From Gallibacter intestinalis (GTDB lineage Bacteria > Bacillota > Clostridia > Peptostreptococcales > Anaerovoracaceae), in NCBI RefSeq assembly GCF_014982745.1, contig NZ_JADCKA010000001.1, forward strand, positions 1-64,000: a stretch of 64,000 bases of DNA. The letters run 5' to 3'. The position numbers were made by a program, and so were the translations under genes. Each line of letters begins with the position of its first letter. Position 1 is the first letter of the stretch. Positions 27,043 to 35,903 of the stretch are shown in pieces. The notes under the pieces are model-generated. The model did not search any database and was not told the DNA's origin. It saw only the letters and a program-made list of their open reading frames with translations.

Positions 27043-27973
27043 TTTTATAGTATCGGCGGAAGCGGTTATGCCTATGGTTGTTCTTATGGCCATAGGTGTA
27101 CTCGTAAGAAAAGCCGGAATAGTAAACCGTGAGGAAAACAAGCATTTTAACAGAATGGTGTTTGTGGTATTCTTTCCGGTAATGATGTTTTCGAATCTGT
27201 ATGGCACTGACCTTATGGAAGTGGTGGAATGGCATATTATAGCTTATGCTGTGGGAGCCCTTGCGGTAATTTATCTGGGTGCACTGCTTTTTGTCACTAG
27301 GATTGAAAAATCACCTAAGAGCAGAGGCGCCATGATTCAGGCCATATATCGAAGTAATTTCGTAATAATGGGGATTCCTGTGGTGGCCAATTTCTACGGA
27401 CACGGAAATATGCCTGTTACTGCGATGCTGGTTTCCATTATAGTTCCCTTGTACAATGTGCTGGCTGTAATAACTCTGGAGGTTTTCAGGGGAGGAAAGG
27501 TCAGGCCGGGAGAAATCTTGCTTGGAATAATCAAAAATCCTCTTATCATAGGAGGAATTGCAGGTATTGCGGCGGCATTAACAGGCTTTAAGATGCCGGA
27601 GCCTTTAGAAGGGCTTATGGATGAAATGGCCGTAGTTGCTACACCTATGGCTCTCGTAATACTGGGGATTTCCTTTGACTTTTCCAGCGTTAAAAGGTGC
27701 GGAAGAAATCTCGTAATTGCCGTGGTTGGAAAACTGGTTGTCGTACCTGCTATATTTTTGCCGATTGCTGCAATGCTGGGATTTAGAGATGTGGAATTTG
27801 TAACTCTTTTGGCAATGTTTGCTGCACCGGTGGCGGTGTCGTCATATACCATGGCAGAGAGCATGGATAGCGACGGACAGCTGGCAGCCAACAGCGTGAT
27901 ATTTTCATCGATATTTTCTTGCTTCACAATGTTTATATGGATATTCATATTCAAAACCCTCGGGTACTTCTAA
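27032..27973 (+). CDS. AEC-family (auxin efflux carrier-like) permease
   Basis: The 313-residue protein has about ten hydrophobic segments in two inverted halves. It matches the AEC family: the N-terminal PMVVLMAIGVLVRKAG, the central RSNFVIMGIPVVANFYG and the C-terminal APVAVSSYTMAESM. Bacterial members export malate, malonate or other organic acids. It is translationally coupled to gltX, which may be chance. Confidence 0.87.
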   Translation: MLSNFIVSAEAVMPMVVLMAIGVLVRKAGIVNREENKHFNRMVFVVFFPVMMFSNLYGTDLMEVVEWHIIAYAVGALAVIYLGALLFVTRIEKSPKSRGAMIQAIYRSNFVIMGIPVVANFYGHGNMPVTAMLVSIIVPLYNVLAVITLEVFRGGKVRPGEILLGIIKNPLIIGGIAGIAAALTGFKMPEPLEGLMDEMAVVATPMALVILGISFDFSSVKRCGRNLVIAVVGKLVVVPAIFLPIAAMLGFRDVEFVTLLAMFAAPVAVSSYTMAESMDSDGQLAANSVIFSSIFSCFTMFIWIFIFKTLGYF

Positions 27974-27994
27974 AGAAACCCGAGGGTTGTCTTT
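27955..27994 (+). terminator. Rho-independent terminator
   Basis: An 11-bp perfect stem (AACCCTCGGGT / ACCCGAGGGTT) with a 12-nt loop contains the AEC permease stop codon and is followed by GTCTTTTATT. Confidence 0.88.
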
Positions 27995-28021
27995 TATTCT
28001 TTCATCGGCTATAATTCCCAT

Positions 28022-29707
28022 ATGGATAAATCAACTATTATTACATTGGTGAGCAACATGGGTTCACCAGCATTTCTTGCCGATGAAGATGGCAAGGTAC
28101 TGCTTAAAAACATAAGCATGCGATATATCAGAGAACGACTTGGTACGGGAGAGCTTCATCATCTAAATGAAATGGAAATTGTTTTAGGTGGATATGAAGC
28201 CCATCGGGTTCGTAAATTTAAAATCAGAGATACGAATATCGACGGACTGGTCTACTATCTGGATTATCCTGACGGAGATAAGGTCAGGATGTTTGTGTTT
28301 GACAGATCCATTTCCGCAGATAAGACCATGACTGATATTATGGAACATATCGACGAGGTGGTCGTAATATTTAATCAATATGGCGTCATTGAAAAGATAA
28401 ACAGTATAGCCGATTCCATTTTGCCTTTCAGTAGAGAGGATATAGTCGGAAAGGATATCAGAGAGCTGGTCAAATGGGGTATGGTGGAGGATCCTATCAT
28501 CCTAAAGCTTATAGAAAAGAAGCAAAAGGTGTACGGAGATATTGCATATCCTAACGGCAAGGTTATCTCCTATACGGCTATTCCGGTTTTTGGAAGCCGA
28601 GGAAATTTCCGCGGAGGTGTGCTGACTGGCAGAGACATTTCACGAATCATAAGTCTTGTACAGCAGAGAGACAGAAACGAAGAGGACGAGGATGTTGAAT
28701 ACATAAGTGTCAGCGATTCCATGAGAGAAATCAAAAACATGGTTGATACCGTAGCTGCCTCTGACGCCACTGTGTTTATAACAGGAGAGTCCGGTGTAGG
28801 TAAAGAGGTTTTGGCGAGGCGCGTATGGAAAAACAGCGGCAGGAGAAACGGACCGTTTATGGCTGTAAACTGCGGCGCAATTCCAAGCGAGCTCATAGAA
28901 TCGGAATTCTTCGGATATGAAAAAGGGGCTTTTACCGGGGCAAACGCTAAAGGTAAGGAAGGTCTTTTGGAGGCTGCCAACGGCGGCACTCTGTTTATGG
29001 ATGAAATCGGCGAACTTCCTTTGGATATGCAAAAGAAGCTGCTCAGGGCTATCCAAGAAGGGGCCATTATTAGAGTGGGCGGCACTAAAACTAAAAAGAT
29101 AAATGTGAGATTTATCTGTGCCACAAATAAAACAACTGAAGAACTACGAAATCCGGCGGTCTTTAGGCAGGACCTTTACTACAGACTCAATGTCATTCCC
29201 GTGGAGGTTCCGGCTTTAAGGGACAGAAGAGAGGACATAATGCCTTTGGTGGGATATTATCTGCAGCATTTTAATGATAAATATCACAGAAAAGTATTTA
29301 TGACAGAAGAGGCTAAGCATATACTGGATGAATACAGATGGCCCGGCAATATAAGAGAACTTAAAAATGTCATCGAAAGATGTGTTGTGCTTGCTCCACA
29401 GGATGAAGTGGACGGTATTCAGATGGACAGAATGCTCGGACTTGGAAGTCTTGACAAGATACAGGGAAGTCATTTTATAAAAGAAAGAAAACCTGTGACA
29501 AAGGTTGAAATCGATACAGAAGATGACGAAGAAAGTATTCTCATCAGGGATATAATGGATATTAATGAAGCTCACAGGATATGTGAGCAGATAATAATAA
29601 AAAAAGCTGTTGAAAAATACGGGAATATTACAAAGGCGGCTGAAGCGGTCGGAATAAATCCTTCAACCATATACAGAAAGATTAAAAGCGGTCAGCTGGA
29701 AATTTAA
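28022..29707 (+). CDS. PAS-domain sigma-54-dependent activator
   Basis: The 561-residue enhancer-binding protein has an N-terminal sensory region (1-100), a PAS domain (about 104-213), an AAA+ sigma-54 interaction domain with Walker A GESGVGKE (255-262), the sigma-54-contacting GAFTGA (302-307) and Walker B GGTLFMDEIG (321-330), and a Fis-type HTH at the C-terminus (ITKAAEAVGINPSTIYRKI). It has no receiver domain, so it probably senses a ligand directly. The consensus -24/-12 promoter 240 bp downstream marks the dehydratase operon as its target. Confidence 0.93.
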   Translation: MDKSTIITLVSNMGSPAFLADEDGKVLLKNISMRYIRERLGTGELHHLNEMEIVLGGYEAHRVRKFKIRDTNIDGLVYYLDYPDGDKVRMFVFDRSISADKTMTDIMEHIDEVVVIFNQYGVIEKINSIADSILPFSREDIVGKDIRELVKWGMVEDPIILKLIEKKQKVYGDIAYPNGKVISYTAIPVFGSRGNFRGGVLTGRDISRIISLVQQRDRNEEDEDVEYISVSDSMREIKNMVDTVAASDATVFITGESGVGKEVLARRVWKNSGRRNGPFMAVNCGAIPSELIESEFFGYEKGAFTGANAKGKEGLLEAANGGTLFMDEIGELPLDMQKKLLRAIQEGAIIRVGGTKTKKINVRFICATNKTTEELRNPAVFRQDLYYRLNVIPVEVPALRDRREDIMPLVGYYLQHFNDKYHRKVFMTEEAKHILDEYRWPGNIRELKNVIERCVVLAPQDEVDGIQMDRMLGLGSLDKIQGSHFIKERKPVTKVEIDTEDDEESILIRDIMDINEAHRICEQIIIKKAVEKYGNITKAAEAVGINPSTIYRKIKSGQLEI

Positions 29708-29726
29708 ATCAGAATCCGGAATTGAG

Positions 29727-29743
29727 TTTTGCAATTTGCAAAA
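29727..29743. promoter_or_regulatory. TTGCAA dyad, candidate activator site
   Basis: TTTTGCAA-T-TTGCAAAA is a perfect palindrome about 215 bp upstream of the sigma-54 promoter, the usual distance for enhancer sites. A related palindrome, ATTTGCAAAT, lies at 29925-29934. TTGCAA also recurs in the terminator stem between them. Confidence 0.5.
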
Positions 29744-29769
29744 ATGATGACTCAATGATGAATTAAGAT

Positions 29770-29811
29770 CGTTGCAAAATGCGAAAAATTTGCATCTTGC
29801 AACGGTTTTTT
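29770..29811 (+). terminator. Terminator of the activator gene (also a TTGCAA dyad)
   Basis: CGTTGCAAAATGC (29770-29782) pairs with GCATCTTGCAACG (29792-29804), one mismatch, and is followed by GTTTTTTTATT. The T-run makes it a likely intrinsic terminator, but the arms carry the same TTGCAA core as the neighbouring dyad, so it may double as an activator site. Confidence 0.7.
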
Positions 29812-29947
29812 TATTACGAAAAATTCGATGAACCACCTGAAAAAAGATACATTGATGATTTTTTAACAAATTTTTCTTCGCAGAAATTCAGCTATTTCAA
29901 AGAGTCAGGCTGCAGCATCGGAAAATTTGCAAATGTATTTTTTGATA

Positions 29948-29964
29948 TTGGCACGGGAATTGCT
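29948..29964 (+). promoter_or_regulatory. Sigma-54 (-24/-12) promoter of the dehydratase operon
   Basis: TTGGCACGGGAATTGCT matches the sigma-54 consensus at every fixed position, with GG (29950-29951) and GC (29962-29963) ten bases apart. Transcription would start near 29975, leaving a leader of about 60 nt before the CoA-transferase ATG. The upstream gene encodes a GAFTGA-containing activator. Confidence 0.92.
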
Positions 29965-30034
29965 CTTTACTATAACCAGAAAATAAAAACTATCTATATA
30001 CGATCGGAAGATCAAAGGACTTAAGGAGGTAACA

Positions 30035-31246
30035 ATGGCTAATACAGGACTGCCTTTGGAGGGCATTAGAGTTATCGAGTATGCAAACTACGTAGCAGCG
30101 CCGGTAACAGGAAGACTTCTCGCTGACTGGGGAGCAGAGGTAATTAAAGTAGAACCTCTTTCCGGAGATTCAATGCGTTTCGTGGGAATGCAGTGGAACT
30201 TCCCTATTGATGATGAGGAAAATCCTCTTTTCGAAATCGAAAACTCCGGTAAAAAGGGAATCATGGTTGATACAACAACTAAAGAAGGTGTTGAACTCAT
30301 CTACAAGCTTCTTGAAGATGCAGACATCTTTATCACAAACACAAGACAGAAGGCTCTTGATAAGAGCGGCCTTGACTACTGGACAATGAAGGAAAAGGCT
30401 CCTCATATCATATACGGACACCTTCTGGGATACGGTGACAACGGTCCTGCAAAGGACAATCCGGCTTTCGACTACACTGCTTACTTCGCAAGAGGCGGTA
30501 TAGCAATGAGCCTTATGGAAAAGGATACTGCTCCTTGTAACGCAGTTGCAGGTCTCGGTGACCACGCAGCAGGAATGAGCCTTGCGGCAGGTATCCTTGC
30601 AGCTTTAAATAAGCAGAAGCAGACAGGAAAGGGAGAAAGAGTAACAGTTTCTCTGTTCCATACAGCGGTATTCGGAATGGGTATCATGGTATCTGCGGCA
30701 AAATACGATTATCAGATGCCTATCACAAGACGTCAGCCGCCTAACCCACTGAACACTACTTACAAGTGTGCAGACGGAACATGGGTACAGTTGGCATTCT
30801 TCCAGTACGACAAGTGGTTCCCAGGTTTCTGCGATATTGTAATCGAAAGACCAGATCTTAAGGGAAGCAAATACAGCACTATGAAGAGCGTTGTAAATTA
30901 TACAGAAGAATTCGTAATGATGATGGAAGAAGAATTCATCAAGAGACCGTTTGACGAATGGGCTGAAAGACTTCAGAAAGCTGGAATCCCATACGAAAAA
31001 CTGGCAACTCCTACAGACATCTTAAACGATGAACAGTGCTGGGCAAATGACTACCTGATCAAGCACACATATGATAACGGAAACGAAGGCGTAATCTACA
31101 ACACTCCTGTAATGTTCACAGAAAACAAGAGAGGCGATTACGTAAGAGCTCCATACATGGGCGAACATACAGCCGATGTTATGAAGGAAATCGGTCTCAG
31201 CGACGAAAAGATTGCCGAGCTCAAGGAAAACAATATCATCAAATAG
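30035..31246 (+). CDS. Class III CoA-transferase for a 2-hydroxyacid (HadA/FldA-like)
   Basis: The 403-residue CaiB/BaiF-family enzyme has the family start LEGIRVIEYANYVAAPVTGR and a catalytic Asp candidate at 146 (NPAFDYTAYF). In the reductive Stickland branch this enzyme loads CoA from an acyl-CoA onto the (R)-2-hydroxyacid. It is the first gene after the sigma-54 promoter, with GGAGG before ATG. HadA (leucine to isocaproate) and FldA (phenylalanine to phenylpropionate) are the closest functional models; the substrate is not decided. Confidence 0.88.
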   Translation: MANTGLPLEGIRVIEYANYVAAPVTGRLLADWGAEVIKVEPLSGDSMRFVGMQWNFPIDDEENPLFEIENSGKKGIMVDTTTKEGVELIYKLLEDADIFITNTRQKALDKSGLDYWTMKEKAPHIIYGHLLGYGDNGPAKDNPAFDYTAYFARGGIAMSLMEKDTAPCNAVAGLGDHAAGMSLAAGILAALNKQKQTGKGERVTVSLFHTAVFGMGIMVSAAKYDYQMPITRRQPPNPLNTTYKCADGTWVQLAFFQYDKWFPGFCDIVIERPDLKGSKYSTMKSVVNYTEEFVMMMEEEFIKRPFDEWAERLQKAGIPYEKLATPTDILNDEQCWANDYLIKHTYDNGNEGVIYNTPVMFTENKRGDYVRAPYMGEHTADVMKEIGLSDEKIAELKENNIIK

Positions 31247-31283
31247 CGTAAAAGTGTTTATTGATTGAGATAGGAGAAAAATC

Positions 31284-32501
31284 ATGGAAGAAAAAAGAGA
31301 TGCAAGACAGGTCATAAACGACCTGCTGGCTGAACAGTATGCCAACGCATTTAAGGCGAAGGAACAGGGAATTCCTGTGGGCTGGGCGACATCCGTATTC
31401 CCTCAGGAACTGGCAGAAATTTTCGATCTGCCTCTGTGCTATCCTGAAAACCACGCTGCGGGAGTGGCGGCTAAAAGAGAATCTCTGGAACTTTGTGAAC
31501 TGGCTGAGGACAAGGGCTATTCTAACGACCTGTGCGCTTACGCCAGAACAAACTTCGGACTTCTGCTTAAGGGACATTCAGATACTCTGCCGATGCCTGA
31601 GCCTGATTTCCTCTGCTGCTGCAACAACATCTGCAACGAGGTAATCAAATGGTATGAAAACATCGCTAAGGAAAGAAATATTCCGCTGATCATGATCGAT
31701 ACAGCATATAACTATGACGATGAAATTTCCGAAAGCAGAGTTAAATACTTAAGAGATCAGTTTGAGGAAGCTATAAGACAGCTTTCCGAAATATCCGGAA
31801 AACCTTTCGACCCTAAGAGGCTGGAGGAAGTTATGAAGATATCATCGGAAAACGGTAAGCTTTGGAAATATTCAATGAGCCTGCCTTCCGGTAACTATCC
31901 TTCACCTATGAACGGCTTCGACCTTTTCACATACATGGCAGTAATCGTTTGTGCCAGAGGAAAGAAGGAAACAACAGAAGCATTCAAGCTGTTGGTTGAA
32001 TATCTTGAAGATAATGCAGCAAAGGGAGAAACAACCTTCAGAGGTGAAGAAAAATACAGAATCATGATGGAAGGTATACCTTGCTGGCCATATATCGGCT
32101 ACAAGATGAAGACTCTGGCAAAATACGGAGTTAACATGACAGGAAGCGTATATCCTCACGCATGGGCTCTCCAGTACGAAATCAACGACCTGGATGGCAT
32201 GGCAAGAGCATACAGCTCCATGTTCAACAATGTAAACATCGAAACCATGACAAAATACAGAGTTGACTGCATGAAAGAAGGCGACTGCGTAGGTGCTTTC
32301 TATCACATGAACAGAAGCTGCAAGCTTATGAGCTTTATCCAGTATGAAATGCAGAGAAGAGTCGCTGAACAGACAGGACTCCCATATGCAGGATTCGACG
32401 GAGACCAGGCGGACCCTAGAAACTTTACTGAAGCTCAGTTTGAAACAAGAATACAGGGTCTTGTGGAAGTAATGGAAGACAGAAGCAAGGAGGAAAAGTA
32501 A
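31284..32501 (+). CDS. 2-Hydroxyacyl-CoA dehydratase, alpha-type subunit (HadB/FldB-like)
   Basis: The 405-residue subunit has cysteine candidates for the [4Fe-4S] cluster: Cys84 (NDLCAYAR), the CCCNNIC cluster at 111-117, and a late Cys in NRSCKLM. With its partner it removes water from (R)-2-hydroxyacyl-CoA by a ketyl-radical mechanism after one-electron activation. The partner gene follows with a 1-bp gap. The codons look strongly biased (AGA for Arg, TTC for Phe), as expected of a highly expressed operon. Confidence 0.9.
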   Translation: MEEKRDARQVINDLLAEQYANAFKAKEQGIPVGWATSVFPQELAEIFDLPLCYPENHAAGVAAKRESLELCELAEDKGYSNDLCAYARTNFGLLLKGHSDTLPMPEPDFLCCCNNICNEVIKWYENIAKERNIPLIMIDTAYNYDDEISESRVKYLRDQFEEAIRQLSEISGKPFDPKRLEEVMKISSENGKLWKYSMSLPSGNYPSPMNGFDLFTYMAVIVCARGKKETTEAFKLLVEYLEDNAAKGETTFRGEEKYRIMMEGIPCWPYIGYKMKTLAKYGVNMTGSVYPHAWALQYEINDLDGMARAYSSMFNNVNIETMTKYRVDCMKEGDCVGAFYHMNRSCKLMSFIQYEMQRRVAEQTGLPYAGFDGDQADPRNFTEAQFETRIQGLVEVMEDRSKEEK

Positions 32502-32502
32502 G

Positions 32503-33630
32503 ATGAATATCAATGAATTGATCGGAAAATTCCAGCAGGTGTCTTCAGACCCTAAGGCAATGATGGACAAATACCTTGCGGAAGGTAAAAAAGTCATAGG
32601 TGTGCTTCCGGTATATACTCCGGAGGAAATCGTTCACGCTGCAGGCATGGTTCCTATGGGACTGTGGGGCGGACAGGTGGAAAGCGACAGAGCTAAACAG
32701 TATTTCCCTGCTTTTGCCTGCTCCATAATGCAGTCTGTTGCAGAACTGGGACTTAAGGGAAGCTACAAGGGCCTTTCCGGAGTAATCATCCCTTGCATGT
32801 GCGATACTCTTATCTGCATGACTCAGAACTGGAAGTCTGGAATAAAGGAAATCCCTATGATTCCTTTCGTACATCCGCAGAACAGAAAGCTGGAAGGCGG
32901 AGTTAAGTTCCTTATGGCAGAGTACAGCCATGTAAAGGAAGAATTGGAAAAGATATGCGGCCATGAAATTACTGAAGAAGCCATGGCAAAGAGCATTGAA
33001 ATCTATAACGAAAATAGAAAAATCATGCAGGAATTTGTTGAACTGGTACCTTCATACCTGAACACAATTACACCTGCAGTAAGAAATGCCGTAATCAAGA
33101 GCAGACACTTCATGCTTAAGGAAGAACATACAACTCTTATGAAGGAACTGGTTGAAGCTCTTAAAGCTCAGCCGGCAGAAGACTTTAAGGGCAAGAAAGT
33201 ACTTGTTACAGGTATCATTCTTGACAACAAGGAAATCCTCGACGTTCTTGAAGAAAACGGTGTAGCGGTGGCTTACGATAATGTTGCTCAGGAAAGCAGA
33301 CAGTTCACTACTCTGGTTCCTGATAAGGGCGACAGTGCCATCGAAAGACTGGCAAGACAGTGGTCTGAACATGAAGGCTGCACGCTGGCCTACGACCCTG
33401 AAAAGAAGAGAGGTGCCATGATAGTTGAAGATGTTAAGCGTCTTGGACTGGACGGCATAATATATGCGCTGATGAAATTCTGCGACCCTGAAGAATATGA
33501 CTACCCTATAGTTAAAGCAGACTTCGACGATGCGGATATCCCAAGCCTGTATCTTGAGGTAGAACAGGAGTCATCAAACGCAGAGCAGGTTAGAACGAGA
33601 GTTCAGACTTTCGTAGACATGCTTAGCTAA
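32503..33630 (+). CDS. 2-Hydroxyacyl-CoA dehydratase, beta-type subunit (HadC/FldC-like)
   Basis: The 375-residue subunit is homologous to the preceding one. It contains [21 protein letters not shown] and conserved Cys in FACSIMQ and [11 protein letters not shown]. The dimer carries two clusters, and its dehydration product is an enoyl-CoA. AGGAGG at the end of the alpha gene serves its ATG. Confidence 0.9.
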   Translation: MNINELIGKFQQVSSDPKAMMDKYLAEGKKVIGVLPVYTPEEIVHAAGMVPMGLWGGQVESDRAKQYFPAFACSIMQSVAELGLKGSYKGLSGVIIPCMCDTLICMTQNWKSGIKEIPMIPFVHPQNRKLEGGVKFLMAEYSHVKEELEKICGHEITEEAMAKSIEIYNENRKIMQEFVELVPSYLNTITPAVRNAVIKSRHFMLKEEHTTLMKELVEALKAQPAEDFKGKKVLVTGIILDNKEILDVLEENGVAVAYDNVAQESRQFTTLVPDKGDSAIERLARQWSEHEGCTLAYDPEKKRGAMIVEDVKRLGLDGIIYALMKFCDPEEYDYPIVKADFDDADIPSLYLEVEQESSNAEQVRTRVQTFVDMLS

Positions 33631-33657
33631 TCACATATAGCATAAAGGAGAAAAAAC

Positions 33658-34800
33658 ATGATTTTAAGCAAGGAACACGAACTGGTCAAAAAGGCCATAA
33701 GCGATTTCTGTCAGAGAGAGATATACGATACTGATATATCTGCAAAGATGGACCAGGAAGGCATGGATATGCCTCAGGAGCTCATCGATAAGATGGTAAA
33801 ATACAAATTCCTCTCACCTGTTATTCCAAAGGAATACGGTGGAGCAGGTGCAGACTATGTTTCTTACGCCATCATAATGGAAGAACTGTCAAGAGCAGAC
33901 GCTTCCTGCGGTACATATCTGACTGCCGGAGCTTCTCTGGTTGCACTGCCACTGGTTAACTTCGGTACAGAAGAACAGAAGCAGAAATACCTGAAGCCTC
34001 TTGCAGAAGGTAAGATGGTAGGAGCCTTCGGTCTTACAGAACCTGGTGCAGGTTCCGATGCCGGAGCTACAGCAACAACTGCATACCTAGACGGAGACGA
34101 ATGGGTACTTAACGGTAGAAAATGCTGGATTACAAACGGACCATTCTGTGACTTTGCCATCGTTACAGCTGTAACTGAAAAGGGCAAGGGAACTCACGGT
34201 ATTTCCACATTCATCATTGAAACAAAATGGCCTGGATTCTCCCATGGTGCTCACGAAAACAAGATGGGTATCAGAGGAACAAGAACTTCCGACCTTATAT
34301 TCGAAGATCTGAGAGTGCCAAAGGAAAATCTCTTAGGCGAACTCAACCAGGGATTCAAGGTAATGATGAAGACTCTGGAAGCCGGAAGAATAGGTGTAGC
34401 CGCTCAGGCGGTTGGTGTTGCTCAGAGTGCACTTGACGAAGCAATCAAGTATACAAAGGCAAGAGTTCAGTTCGGAAAGCCTCTTTCCAAGTTCCAGAAC
34501 ACTCAGTTCACTGTAGCTGATATGGCAACAAAGATTCAGGCTGCAAGACTGCTCGTTCACCATGCGGCACAGGTTAAGGATAACGGCGGCAGCCCTGCTG
34601 TTGAATCCTCCATGGCCAAGTATTACGCAGCTGAAACAGCTAACGAAGTTGCATATAAGGCACTTCAGCTCCACGGCGGTTATGGATATGTAAAGGATTA
34701 CAGGATAGAAAGAATCTTTAGAGATGCAAGAATCTTGCCGATCTACGAAGGAACTTCTCAGGTACAGCAGATAGTAATATCTGGAGCTCTGTACAGATAA
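33658..34800 (+). CDS. Acyl-CoA dehydrogenase / enoyl-CoA reductase (AcdB-like)
   Basis: The 380-residue flavoprotein has the FAD and substrate signature GAFGLTEPGAGSDAG and the catalytic Glu364 in YEGTSQVQQ. In this pathway it reduces the enoyl-CoA to the saturated acyl-CoA. In C. difficile and C. sporogenes the equivalent gene is accompanied by etfB and etfA for electron bifurcation; no etf genes are present in this operon or elsewhere in the window. Confidence 0.92.
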   Translation: MILSKEHELVKKAISDFCQREIYDTDISAKMDQEGMDMPQELIDKMVKYKFLSPVIPKEYGGAGADYVSYAIIMEELSRADASCGTYLTAGASLVALPLVNFGTEEQKQKYLKPLAEGKMVGAFGLTEPGAGSDAGATATTAYLDGDEWVLNGRKCWITNGPFCDFAIVTAVTEKGKGTHGISTFIIETKWPGFSHGAHENKMGIRGTRTSDLIFEDLRVPKENLLGELNQGFKVMMKTLEAGRIGVAAQAVGVAQSALDEAIKYTKARVQFGKPLSKFQNTQFTVADMATKIQAARLLVHHAAQVKDNGGSPAVESSMAKYYAAETANEVAYKALQLHGGYGYVKDYRIERIFRDARILPIYEGTSQVQQIVISGALYR

Positions 34801-34827
34801 GCCAGTGTAAATATGTATTAAAGAGGG

Positions 34828-34858
34828 CGCGGCGCCGGTATATTAAAGCCGGCCCGCG
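34828..34858 (+). other. GC-rich intergenic hairpin inside the operon
   Basis: CGCGG-C-GCCGG pairs with CCGGC-CCGCG around a 10-nt loop: 10 bp with a single bulged C. There is no T-run. It lies between the acyl-CoA dehydrogenase and the 2-hydroxyacid dehydrogenase, and may act as a partial terminator or mRNA stabiliser. Confidence 0.65.
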
Positions 34859-34874
34859 TTAAGAGGGAGATAAT

Positions 34875-35870
34875 ATGAAAATTTTTGCATACAACGTTGA
34901 ACCATATGAAATGGAAGCGTTCACAAAATGGATGGATGAAACAGGTATCGAAGTTAAACTCTATGACGGACTTCTTACCCCTGAATCAGTGGAAATGACA
35001 AAGGGCTACGATGCGGTAACTACATGTCAGGTGCCACCTATGAAGGATGAAGAAATCTACAAAAAGCTCAACGAATACGGCATTAAGCATATCGCTTCAA
35101 GAACTGCCGGCGTTGATATGTTTGACCTGGAACTTGCAAGAAAATACGATGTTACCATCACAAACGTTCCTAGATATTCACCTCATGCCATCGCAGAAAT
35201 GGCTGTAACTCATGCAATGGTACTATTAAGAAACATTAAGGCCATTGAAAAGAAACAGGAACTGGGCAACTTCAAATGGGAAAAGCCTGTGCTTTCCAAG
35301 GAAATGAGAAGCTGCACAGTTGGTATCGTTGGTACAGGTTTTATCGGAAGCACAGCAGCGAAGCTGTTTAAGGGTCTGGGTGCAGAAGTTATCGGATACG
35401 ACCTTGTTAAGAATCCGGAAGCTGAAAAAGTGCTCACTTATACTGACAGCCTTGAAGAACTGCTGGGCAAGTCTGATATCGTATCTTTGCATCTGCCTCT
35501 GGTGGACGCAACATACCACCTTATCAACGCAGATAATATCAAGCTGATGAAGCCGGGCTCAATTATCATAAATACGGGCCGTGGAGCTCTCATCGATATA
35601 GAAGCGCTTATTCCTCATCTGGAAAGCGGTTTCCTCAAGGGAGCTGGTATGGATGTACTGGAATGTGAAGCTATCTACGTTAACCAGAATGTTGACCTTG
35701 ATAAGATTAAGGGCACACCGGTTGAAAAGCTTATGAACATGGAAAATGTAAGAATGACCGGTCACTATGCGTTCTTTACTGAAACAGCAGTGGACAATCT
35801 GGTTTCAACTTCTCTTGGAAACATCAAAACACATCTGGAAACAGGAGAAGCGCCTAACTGCAAGAACTAA
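34875..35870 (+). CDS. D-2-hydroxyacid dehydrogenase (LdhA/HadH-like)
   Basis: The 331-residue NAD-dependent enzyme has the NAD loop GTGFIGS (153-159), Arg236 in NTGRG, a Glu near 263 and His297 in TGHYAFFTE, the family catalytic set. It belongs to the D-lactate dehydrogenase group and should reduce the transaminated 2-oxoacid to the (R)-2-hydroxyacid that the CoA-transferase then activates. GAGGGAG precedes the ATG. Confidence 0.92.
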   Translation: MKIFAYNVEPYEMEAFTKWMDETGIEVKLYDGLLTPESVEMTKGYDAVTTCQVPPMKDEEIYKKLNEYGIKHIASRTAGVDMFDLELARKYDVTITNVPRYSPHAIAEMAVTHAMVLLRNIKAIEKKQELGNFKWEKPVLSKEMRSCTVGIVGTGFIGSTAAKLFKGLGAEVIGYDLVKNPEAEKVLTYTDSLEELLGKSDIVSLHLPLVDATYHLINADNIKLMKPGSIIINTGRGALIDIEALIPHLESGFLKGAGMDVLECEAIYVNQNVDLDKIKGTPVEKLMNMENVRMTGHYAFFTETAVDNLVSTSLGNIKTHLETGEAPNCKN

Positions 35871-35903
35871 TGCGGTAAAAAAAGAAAGGAGAAAGCGGGA
35901 GCA

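Noticed and set aside
26539-27207. Minus-strand open frame of 222 codons over gltX and the AEC gene
   Set aside because: No family resemblance and no ribosome site; shadow of coding sequence.
29779-30024. Plus-strand ORF of 81 codons before the CoA-transferase
   Set aside because: It contains the terminator arm and the sigma-54 promoter, and its starts lack a ribosome site.
31902-32597. Minus-strand open frame of 231 codons across the dehydratase genes
   Set aside because: Antisense to hadB/hadC-like genes; its openness follows from their biased codons.
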